From Sacculina carcini (Eukaryota > Arthropoda > Thecostraca > Sacculinidae): a stretch of DNA of 64,000 nucleotides. The notes beneath the pieces were generated by a model. The model saw only the letters and a list, made by a program, of their open reading frames with translations. It was not told the DNA's origin and ran no database searches. The DNA lies in contig OU696571.1 of the NCBI GenBank assembly GCA_916048095.2, forward strand, positions 7,448,001 to 7,512,000, read 5' to 3'. Below, piece after piece: positions 46,699 to 55,796 of the stretch (position 1 is the stretch's first letter; each line of letters starts with the position of its first letter). The translations under genes and the position numbers were made by a program.

Positions 46699-46808
46699 AA
46701 TAATAACATTAAAACTCAGGTTATTTTTAGGTTACATTTTTAGGTTACTTTTTCTCGAAAATAAAGTTACTTTTTTCGGATTTTTAGGTTACTTTTTTGA
46801 CAGCCCTA

Positions 46809-47560
46809 CTCATATCATTGGTGAAAATGTTATCTATCAGAGTAGTTGATCTTTTGTCTATACGTGTTGGAACATTGATCAGCGGTCTGAAACAGTGACT
46901 ATAGACGGTATCTAGTATTTTTCCTGTTTGCTGCAACTCTATCTGTAACATATTGATATTGAAATCACCCATGACAAGCCAAGTTTTATTGTTGTTAATG
47001 TCCAACAGATTGCTGAGATGATCCACAAATACGTCAACTGATGAATCCGGAGATTTGTAAATACATGAAAATAGCATTTGATTGTTGTTGAACGTTACTT
47101 CCACTATTATTATTTCACATACGTCTTCAACTACATTGGATTTAGAGATAATTTTGGAAGCTTTCAAGCTATACCTGACGTAAAGAAGAACACCGCCACC
47201 TCTTTTGTGCTCACGTGATGTACAGACCATATCATAATTATCCAGTTTGAAGTAGTCGATGCTCAAACCTTGGTTGAACCACGTTTCTGAGAATCATATG
47301 ACATTAAATTTGTACTCTATAATCTCTAAGGTAGTGTTCAATTGGCAGACATTTTTCTTTAGACTTCGAGCGTTGACATGCAACATTTTCGGTAAGTTGT
47401 CATTGGTGAAAGAAGAATTAAATTCCGCTTCTGTGTACTCATCACAGTTCGTTTGCGTGTTATTGAAAAACTCTTCCTGGTGGAGAAAGTGCTGATCATC
47501 TTTTACACCGATCATATCCTGAGCTGTGTACAGGGTGAAATTAACATTGACACATCATGA
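46809..47560 (-). pseudogene. L2-like element C: endonuclease N-terminal part
   Basis: Minus-strand APE-endonuclease: MLHVNARSLKKNVCQLN (start block), FSETWF region with a stop near 47289, GGGVLLYVRYSLKA, FSCIYKSPDSSVDVF, LVMGDFNINML (GDFN, metal and phosphate contact) and TTLIDNIFTND. It is cut by hAT-like element 3 at the TSD CTCATATC; the terminal SDHLPVF block lies at about 35060. Confidence 0.82.
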
Positions 47561-48238
47561 AAAAGTGTAACGGCAAAAAATTGCTGATTATGATTTGAGA
47601 TATAGTTCATTTTGTTATTCATCGCAGTGTGATATGTGCTTGTGTTGAGCTTTGGAAACTGAGATTGACGGAAAACGAATTACTTCACCCACACTCATAC
47701 GTGCACACTCATTCACACTCATACACACACATTTATACATATTCACAAAGATAATGCACACACGCGCGCCATTGAAGTCGGCAGGGGTTCCAAACACGGG
47801 TTCACAAACATACTACTATGTGATTATATCATTCAACCAACATTCATAAGACTGACTTCATAGAAAATGAAAATACTGATAATGGAAGCTGCTTGTTACG
47901 TTGAACATTAATCCATTTATGAAAGTGTACATAGAAAAGATACACAATGTGAAAAAGACAAGAACAAACAAGTGTTGCTGTAATTAGTAATATTAAGAGG
48001 TGCCGTTGTGATGTTTAGCACGGGAGTTGTTGATTTATGTGTAGTGTAATTTAAACTGTTTTGGCGTTATCGATTTAACAAGCAGGAGGAATTATGTGGA
48101 ATGTGGTAGATTGAATGAAGTGTTGTTGTTCGTCAACTGTTTGCATCAAATAAATCATTTTACATTAACACGGCAAGCCCTCACAACAACAACAAAAAAC
48201 ATGGCTCACCGAAACACCTCCGTTTATCGGCATTCAAC
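47561..48238. other. Inter-ORF region of L2-like element C
   Basis: No motif recognised. Includes CACTCATACAC repeats near 47690-47765 and AT-rich stretches. Probably the spacer between ORF1 and ORF2, or a small unrecognised insertion. Confidence 0.4.
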
Positions 48239-48722
48239 TTAGCATTGCTGTATTTTCATAGTACCTTGTTGCCTCGCACAGCGAATTTTCGTGATTTTTG
48301 GAAGTTGAATTTTTGTTTTTGCTTCGGCCAGCACCAGCACTTCAGGCCTTGGAGCGAGCTGGCAGCTGGAGAGAATGTTTAGATGGCAGTTCACCAGACG
48401 GACCTGTCTGTCGAATAACATCTTCCATGGAGTGGACGTGCACAGCTCGGGCATTTTCTGAGATCCGAATTTTGATCTGACCGAGATTAGTCTATACACT
48501 GTGAATTTTTCCCTCTCTCTTCATTTTCCTCAGTTCAAAGAAGAGCTTGGAATTTCCTTGAGTGAGATGATCATTCACGTAGATGTTTTTGCAGCGGGGA
48601 TTTTTAAACGTTTTTCTCGAGCCAAAGAACTTGTTTCGCACAGCCATGTTTTCAAACTTGATCAGAAGTGGCCGTGGCTTATCGTTCTGGGTCATGCCAA
48701 TGCGGTGAGCTTTCTCTATGTC
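48239..48722 (-). pseudogene. L2-like element C: ORF1 C-terminal part
   Basis: Minus strand. KPRPLLIKFENMAVRNKFF followed by RKTFKNPRCKNIYVNDHL, a Transposase_22-like ORF1 domain (RNA-binding region with the pattern HRIG...RPR-hydrophobic-KF). The upstream part (53301-53641) is separated by the copia element and joins it in frame through the ATGTC target. The frame runs past IRISENARAVHVHSMED and stops near 48344. Confidence 0.75.
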
Positions 48723-48992
48723 TGTTGGTGCAAACGTGTCTTTGTATGCTTGTGCAATAGCTAACTGACCTTCGATGTAGAAATAGCTTGCATTGTGTGC
48801 TACTATATTTGTGCAGCCGATTGCGTATGACTGTATGTCTGTATGTTCGTGTGCATCTTGCTTGCATCTATCTATCTATCTTGAAGTCAAGTATGTGCGT
48901 GTGCAGTCGTGAATAGTCTTTGTGTTGATACGTTGCGTTCTATTACTGAGTACAGAGAATACATTGCCTCCATTATGACCACGCCTCTTACA
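48723..48992 (+). repeat. 5' LTR of the copia element
   Basis: TGTTGGTGC ... CTCTTACA, with a CTATCTATCTATC run. The ATG at 48975, opening the gag frame, lies in its last 18 bases. Confidence 0.92.
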
Positions 48993-50433
48993 GGTTATGG
49001 GCCCAGAGATAAACTATTTTTCGATGGAGATGAAGCCAAATATCAGCTGTGGGAGGTGAAATTCCTCGGCTATTTGCAGTTGCGGAAACTAAAGGAAGTG
49101 TTGTTCAGTGATACGCCTGATGAAGCGAAAAATGCCTCAGTATTTGCTGAGATGACCCAGCTACTGGACGACCGCAGCTTAATGTTGATTATGCGTGATG
49201 CAAAAGACGATGGCAAAAAGGCACTACAGATACTTCGAGAACATTACTCCTCCAACAGGAAGCCGCGCATAATAACTCTGTACACAGAATTGACGGAGTT
49301 GAAGAAAGCAACAAGTGAGTCTACTACAGACTATGTACTGAGGGCGGATAACACGGCTACAGCGCTGAAAACAGCAGGTGAGGTTATCGGCGACAGTCTA
49401 TTGATTGCAATGGTCTTGAAGGGCTTGCCGTCAGATTTCCAGTCATTTTCGGCCGTGGTGACACAGAAAGACAAAGAACAAACATTCGCTGAATTTAAGG
49501 CAGCTTTGCGTAGCTTTGAAGAGACCATAAAACTGAATTGCAACAACGATGACAGTGTCATGAATATTGGTGACAAAAAGTTGGCAGCTAAGGTTGATCA
49601 TCAAGACAGAAATCCAAAGACTTGCTTCAACTGTGGTAAAAGAGGCCATATAGCTAGATATTGTCGGTCTAAGAAAAGATGGTGTACAACCTGCAAAAAT
49701 TCAAGTCACACTACTGTCAATTGTAGAAGAAATGTGCATTCAAAAACAGCGAAAACTTTACCAGCTGATGATGATAGTGGACACGACTTCATGTTCAAGG
49801 CAGACACAGTGGATACGGGTGAACGTGCAGCCATCAACAGCATACTGGTAGACTGCGGAGCAACAGCGCATATTATCTCCGAACCAACGTTATTTGTTGA
49901 TTATGACGAGTCTTTCAACCCAGTGAAACATTCAATTGAACTAGCTGATGGAAGCAGACTGGAGAACGTTGTGAAAAATAGAGGAACGGCGCGAGTTCGC
50001 ATCCACGATGAATACGGACGAGCTCAAAAGGCTTTGCTCAATAATGCTTTGTATGTGCCATCCTTCAAGCAGAACATATTCTCAGTTCAGGCGGCAATAT
50101 CGAATGGGACATCTGTGGAGTTCAGCCCAAGATCATCTGCAGTAATCGCTCCTGACGGAACCAAATTCCCGATGAAGAAAAGAGGGCGTTTGTATTACCT
50201 CAATTCGGTGAGTGAATCTTCACACGCTTCTCACACATTCCAAAAATGGCATAATATCATGGGTCATTGTAATGAGAGAAGTCTGTTGAAATGTGAGAAA
50301 GCTACAGAGGGCATGAAAATCATGGGTAAACGAAAACTTGGCCCGTGTGAAATCTGTATAGAGGGCAAAATGTCGCAATATTTCAATCGAAAGGCGGACG
50401 TTAAAGCAACAAAAATTAGATCTAGTGCATTGT
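48975..50433 (+). pseudogene. Copia element: Gag, protease and integrase N-terminus
   Basis: The frame is open from 48909; the ATG at 48975 gives MTTPLTGYGPRDKLFFDGDE, in line with copia Gag starts, and means the PBS is translated as GYGPR. Gag: capsid region (LMLIMRDAKDDGKKALQILREHY), knuckles CFNCGKRGHIARYC (49623-49664) and CTTCKNSSHTTVNC. Protease: VDCGATAHIIS near 49850. Integrase finger: WHNIMGHCNERSLLKCE and CEICIEGK. The frame ends just before the integrase core because of a one-base length difference in an A run at 50411-50415. I treat this as a disabling indel or sequence error, since copia elements normally have a single ORF. Confidence 0.85.
48993..49006 (+). promoter_or_regulatory. 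Half-tRNA primer binding site (initiator tRNA-Met)
   Basis: GGTTATGGGCCCAG, reverse complement CTGGGCCCATAACC, which matches the anticodon stem-loop side of eukaryotic initiator tRNA-Met (CAU within CCCATAACC). Confidence 0.8.
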
Positions 50434-52887
50434 GATCTAGCAGGTCCTATAGATCCAGTCTCGAAAGATGGATTTCGTTATGCAATCAATTTTGTTGATG
50501 ATTTCTCGGGATTGACGATGGTGTATTTTTTGAAACATAAAAACAACTCTACACATGCTCTAGAGAAGTATATAGCTGACATGAAACCGTACGGATCAGT
50601 AGCATGTATCCGCACTGATCAAGCAACTGAGTTTTGCTGTGAAGATTTTCAACATATACTCAAACGTCAGTCTATCAAACATCAAATGTCAGCACCGTAC
50701 TCTCCTCACCAGAATGGTACGGCAGAAAGAGCATGGCGTACTATATTTAACACAGCAAGATGTATGCTTCTGAGCTCAAATTTGCCCAAGTCATTATGGC
50801 CTCATGCTGTGAACACGGCAGTTTATGTGAGAAACCGTTGTTATTGTGAACGCTTGATGATGACCCCATTCGAATCATTTACTGGTCGAAAACCGAAGGT
50901 GAGTCACATGAATGTATTTGGTTCCGTTTGCTATGCGTATATTCAGAAAAAGACCAAACTTGATGCCAGAGCAGAGAAAGGTGTGTTTGTTGGATACGAC
51001 CGTGGTAGCCCGGCATATTTGGTGTATTTTACTGACGTGAACACAGTGAAGAAGGTGCGCTGCGTCAAATTTCTACCAGACGAACAGAAAAATGAACACG
51101 ACAATCAGCAAACACAGCAATTAACACAGAATTGCAGTCCAGCCGAGTTTCCTGATGATGAAACGGTAAATTGTGAAAATGATACTGATTGTAAGAGTCC
51201 GAACATGTCCACTGATATATCAGCAGTGAGACAAAATCCTGCACGAAATAGAAAATTGCCAGTCCATCTACGAGATTACGTCATCAATGACCAGGTAGAT
51301 GAGGTCAACAACAGTTTCATCCACTTCTGTTGTCAGGTGCAACAAGTTCCAGGGACGTATCGTGAAGCTGTAGACAGAGATGACTCAGAAAAGTGGAAAG
51401 AAGCAATGGAATCGGAAATAGACTCGCTGATTGAAAATGAAACTTACGAGATTATGAAACCACCACGTGACGCGCCTGTTGTAGCAGGTAGATGGGTTTT
51501 TACCACAAAACCAGGCAAAAATGGTATAGAATATAAAGCCCGATATGTCGCTAAAGGCTTCACACAAGTTAAGGGCATTGATTACGGGGAAACTTTCTCA
51601 CCAACAGCAAAAATGACCTCCGTTCGAATGTTGATGCAGACAGCAGCTCAAAATGATTTGATCATTCACCAGATGGACGTGAAATCTGCATACTTGAATG
51701 CGCCTATAGACTGTGATATTTACGTGGACCAGCCTGAAGGATTTGTTGAAACAAACGAAAATGGAGAGAAACTTGTACTCAAGCTGAATAAATCTCTATA
51801 TGGTTTGAAACAGAGCGGAAGAAACTGGAACATGCTGCTACACAATCACCTGTCGAATGTTGGTTTCAAGCAAAGTAGCGTAGATCATTGCGTTTACAAT
51901 AAACAAGTTTTCAATGCTTATGTAATATTGATTGTTTGGGTCGATGATATAATTATAGCATCGAAATCAGATTCTGCTTTGACTGATGTGAAAAATAGTT
52001 TGAAGGAGAAATTCAAAATGAAAGATTTGGGAGAAATTTCGCGATTTTTGGGCATTCGTTTCACGCGTCATAATAATGCTATATCTATTAACCAATCTGA
52101 CTATGTGGAAAAACTGTTGTGTGCTTTCAGCATGCAAAATTGCAAGCCAAAATCAGCGCCATGTGACGTGAGTTTACACAAACAAATTGATCAAACGTCA
52201 GAACTGACTGACCCACACGCGTATAGGGAGCTCGTAGGAAGCTTGCTTTATCTAATGACAAGCACGCGTCCTGATTTGTGTTATGCAGTGACCAAACTGT
52301 ACCAGTATATGCACCAGCCGACTATTACACACTGGAACGCGGCCAAACATGTGTTGCGTTATTTGAGAGGAACTACAAATCAAGAGTTGGTGTACAGGAA
52401 GTGTAATATCAGTCATCTGATAGGTTTTTGTGATGCGGACTGGGCCAATTCAGCTGATCGACGCAGCATCAGCGGCTATTGTTTCAAGCTGAGCGACGAC
52501 AGTGCGCTATTATCGTGGAGCAGCAAGAAACAGAGTACTGTAGCGCTCTCCACATGTGAAGCCGAATATATCTCACTATCAGCAGCGACACAAGAAGCCA
52601 AATATTTGTCCGAGCTAGTGAAAGACGTTTTGTTTTGTGATATTGGCTCAACTATTATTCACTGCGACAATATTGGTTCTATATCTCTCGCACAAAATCC
52701 AGTGCATCATAAAAGATCAAAACATATTGATATTCGTTATCACTTTGTGCGTCAAGAGGTAAATAATGGAAATGTTGTGTTGTCGTTAATTCCATCAGAG
52801 GATAATGTCGCTGATATATTCACAAAGCCTGTTGTATCGGTGAAGTTGCGTCGATATATCTGTGAAGTATTTGGGCGACAAATATGA
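50425..52887 (+). pseudogene. Copia element: integrase core, RT and RNase H
   Basis: 820 open codons overlapping the previous frame by a few bases. Integrase core: HCDLAGPI, RTDQATEF, QNGTAERAW (D, D, E) and the MNVFGSVCYAYI / GVFVGYD blocks. RT: EAMESEIDSLIENETYEI, GRWVFTTK, KARYVAKGFTQ, MDVKSAYLNAPI, SLYGLKQSGRNW and core box VWVDDIIIAS. RNase H: CDADWANSADRRSISGYCF, WSSKKQSTVALSTCEAEYIS and HIDIRYHFVR. The order IN before RT confirms the copia superfamily. All catalytic residues are present. Confidence 0.9.
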
Positions 52888-53030
52888 TTACACACGAATT
52901 TGATATATGCACACACATATTTGATGTTGAACAGTACTTATTAGTGTCTAGATATGCACGTTTAAATGTGAGCGTTCGTATCATTGTTTTGCCTATTTTT
53001 GCGTACAAAGAACTAACGTTTAGGAGGGGG

Positions 53031-53300
53031 TGTTGGTGCAAACGTGTCTTTGTATGCTTGTGCAATAGCTAACTGACCTTCGATGTAGAAATAGCTTGCA
53101 TTGTGTGCTACTATATTTGTGCAGCCGATTGCGTATGACTGTATGTCTGTATGTTCGTGTGCATCTTGCTTGCATCTATCTATCTATCTTGAAGTCAAGT
53201 GTGTGCGTGTGCAGTCGTGAATAGTCTTTGTGTTGATACGTTGCGTTCTATTACTGAGTACAGAGAATACATTGCCTCCATTATGACCACGCCTCTTACA
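53031..53300 (+). repeat. 3' LTR of the copia element
   Basis: Copy of 48723-48992, shifted by 4308 bp, one base difference seen. Followed by the second ATGTC. Confidence 0.92.
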
Positions 53301-53641
53301 ATGTCAGCTGATGAAATACTGATGTTCATATCATCGGCTATTTTATTCACGACTTCAATTGAGTCTTCATTAGAGTCCTCCTTCACACCCGACACACACA
53401 CGATTTTTGTTCTTGATTTTTGGTCAATCTGGTTGATGAGACGTTTTGTTTGTTTCAGCTCTTTCTTCAGTTCTTCAATCTCTTCTTGCTTTCCTGTCAG
53501 TGCTTATGAGACTGCTGCACGAATAGCTGGCTCCACGATATCTCTTCTTGCTTTCCTGCCAGTGCTTCTGAGACTGCTGCACGAATTGCTGGCTTCTTTT
53601 ATCACTCTAAGGATGTCTTCATTTCTAAGGCATTCAGCCAT
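53301..53641 (-). pseudogene. L2-like element C: ORF1 N-terminal part
   Basis: Minus strand from the ATG at 53641: MAECLRNEDILRVIKEA, a helical region (KQEEIEELKKELKQTKRLI), then TKIVCVSGVKEDSNED and VVNKIADDMNISISSADI, the conserved lead-in to the ORF1 RNA-binding domain. A stretch of about 62 bp (53481-53542 and 53543-53604) is tandemly duplicated with a few differences. The first copy carries a TAA (53506-53508 region) and the duplication shifts the frame. Continues at 48722 beyond the copia element. Confidence 0.72.
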
Positions 53642-54729
53642 GGCGTTTCTCAATTATCCAGTTGGGACCATTGCCGTTACACTTGAGATAACTAATCAGA
53701 AATTATGATGAAAAGTTTCAAAGTGAAGTTGTATGAGAACAATATCGCTAAATCACGGGAGCAACGCACACGCGTCCACACTCACCGACCGCTGAAACTT
53801 TATTCATTTTAACATTAATATGTGGCAATGGAGCATTAACCTTATTCATTTGAACATTAAAATGAGGCAATGGATTAATGTGTGAGGAGAAATAAAAGTA
53901 TTGTATACGAGCATGTTTTTTCAGATTATGAATTCAAGGTTCCAACAGTAATAATTAATTGATTATAGCTAGTAATACTACTTTTATTATTAAATTAAAT
54001 TATTATTAATTCCCGTCATCCCTAGCCAACGAATTGGACATAAAAAGTCGAAATAAATAGTGTGATTTCAAGTCTGACTATACGATATTGAAGTCACTTT
54101 TATTCAGCTTGAATATACATTGAAAGTGTCGGAATCAATTACCAGGTGTTATACAAGTTGGTTTATTTTAGTTGTAAATATGGTATCAGTGGAGGCAGGG
54201 ATGATTTTGGCGTTGATGGTGAAGAAATACGAAAAATCATGGAAAAAATGTATAGTGAGTTGAGAAATTACATTGAGATGTATGTGAATAAACACGGAGG
54301 AAAACTACCCTATTTATTTTATAGTATTAATTTCATAGTATTTATTCTATCAATTATATCACGTCAATCAACTTGCTCCATTTCTATTTCTCAATACACC
54401 CCTGAATTTCTCAACTACCCCTGAATACACAACACTCAATACACTGAATCAATACTGAAGGCGTGCTAGATCATATTGCACGCGTTGAATGAACGCTGAA
54501 TGCACGCTGAATCATACTGAGTGGCGCCACTCAGTGTCCTCGTGTGAAAGCTCCCATTGGAAACAATGTTAACCGAGCAGTGGCGGCAGCTTCGGTGTCC
54601 GCCACTAGTTGCGCGAGCGAGCAACCGAAAAAATCGGTTGCCACCACCGACAACCGCAGTTGCCTCGTATGAAAGGCTACATTGCAAAGCATTGCGGGCA
54701 ACTAGTGATTGCCTCGTGTGAAAGGGGCT
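53642..54729. other. 5' region of L2-like element C and right arm of the TTA-flanked TIR element
   Basis: To about 53830 this is probably the 5' UTR of element C. 53830-54480 is AT-rich with a short open frame (54146-54424) that I cannot assign. From about 54515 the TIR element's right arm is recognisable, with GCCACTAGTTG, GCCTCGTATGAAAGGC and GCCTCGTGTGAAAGG words that repeat those near the left end at 13439-13530. Confidence 0.5.
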
Positions 54730-54732
54730 TTA

Positions 54733-55286
54733 TATTTGGTGATGCAAATGCGTACAAAATAGTAAGAAGAGATCGAGGGAAAAAATAGGAGGAATGATGG
54801 TTGTTTACAGGATGGAGATACAGGAGATACATTATGATGGGTAAGGGAATGGCCGAGGTATTAAAAATAGGTGCTAAACTCAGGGGAAATACAGAAATTT
54901 GTATTGGTATACGTTCCTCCGAAGTAAAAATCGTGGATCATCAATGAATATGACGGTCTATTGACTGATATTGTCAAGAACTGAGGAGATGATTTTCAAG
55001 AAATAAAAATAGCATGATGTTGGGAGACTTTAATTGTGGAGGGGTGGATTGCAGAAATGGAGAGGCGGGAAGCAATCCCAAAGCATAGGGAAATATATTG
55101 TTAAATTTTGTCATGGAACATGTTAACACAGCAAGTCGAAGAATGTACAAGATATAGAGATGAGGACAAGCCGTCAAAACTGGATTTGATATTGATAGAG
55201 GATATAATTGAAGAGATGACATACAGGAGTCCCATTGGCAAAAGTGATCATTCATTAATTGAAATAAAAAAGTAGCAGGAAAAAAC
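54733..55286 (+). pseudogene. CR1-like element A: endonuclease continuation
   Basis: Resumes the frame cut at 13438: IFGDANAYKIVRRDRGK, then in shifting frames AEVLKIGAKLRGNTEICIG, MLGDFNCGGVDCRNGEAG (the GDFN block), SKLDLILIEDIIEEM and SPIGKSDHSLIEIK, the terminal SDHS-type block of APE endonucleases. Several stops and shifts. Cut at 55286 by gypsy element 5. Confidence 0.78.
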
Positions 55287-55676
55287 TGATCAAAAGACCT
55301 TCTCGTATGGGTGGACCATGTAATTCCAACGGAATGATATCAGCTGGCAGAAACAAAATACACAATATAAGCCGATAAAAATAACTGAACACTTAACATC
55401 ACTAGCGCCAAAGGATTATATACCAAAATAAACTTGACTATCGCTCGTAGTTATTGTTTACGATTAGTTGTTGTTTGCGATTCATACAGGAAGTTTTATA
55501 ATACGAAAATACATTGAAAATATAAACACTTACTTATAAACAAAGCGACGCAAGTTTATACGTGCATAAACAACAAATCACATGAGTTGACCATCTAGTG
55601 ATGGGCCAAGTATGGATATTCAAATGATATCGATACCACCTTCCGATTCCGATACTCACGTATACCGATACCAACA
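55287..55676 (-). repeat. 3' LTR of gypsy element 5
   Basis: On the minus strand TGTTGGTATCGG ... CTTTTGATCA. Identical-looking to 60632-61021. Confidence 0.92.
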
Positions 55677-55692
55677 TCCCCCCCAGTTTACG

Positions 55693-55796
55693 CAAGTAAA
55701 TTCACAAATCAACCACATAATCTTGCAAGTATGCCGGCTTTCGGCGTAAATTCACAAATCAACCACATAATCTTGCAAGTATGCCGGCTTTCGGCG
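55693..55796 (-). repeat. 50-bp tandem duplication at the end of gag-pol of gypsy element 5
   Basis: The segment TAAATTCACAAATCAACCAC... starting at 55697 recurs at 55747. It covers the last codons of Pol (KPAYLQDYVVDL) and the stop, so a second copy of the C-terminal codons lies behind the stop. Confidence 0.9.

Larger units (their letters stand above)
35268..46808 (+). mobile_element. hAT-like element copy 3, enlarged to 11.5 kb by insertions
   Basis: Ends TAGGGCTGTCAAAA and TTTTTTGACAGCCCTA, TSD CTCATATC (35260-35267, 46809-46816). Own sequence: 35268-35770, 39417-39821 and 46704-46808. Compared with copy 1, about 280 bp between CTCTCTATA and GTGTATTTC has been replaced by two foldback elements (35772-39414), and gypsy element 4 is inserted at AATAA. 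It sits in the endonuclease gene of L2-like element C. Confidence 0.85.
48723..53300 (+). mobile_element. Ty1/copia element, nearly intact
   Basis: 4578 bp. LTRs 48723-48992 and 53031-53300 (270 bp, one difference seen, A/G near 48893), TSD ATGTC (48718-48722, 53301-53305), PPT AGGAGGGGG at 53022-53030. The PBS GGTTATGGGCCCAG directly after the LTR is complementary to the anticodon-arm region of initiator tRNA-Met, i.e. a half-tRNA primer as described for Drosophila copia. One frame break lies between the two halves of integrase; otherwise the coding region is open. Inserted in ORF1 of L2-like element C. Confidence 0.93.

Noticed and set aside
54146-54424. 92-codon frame as a possible host gene
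   Set aside because: AT-rich, no recognisable motif, no splice evidence; lies in the border area between two mobile elements.
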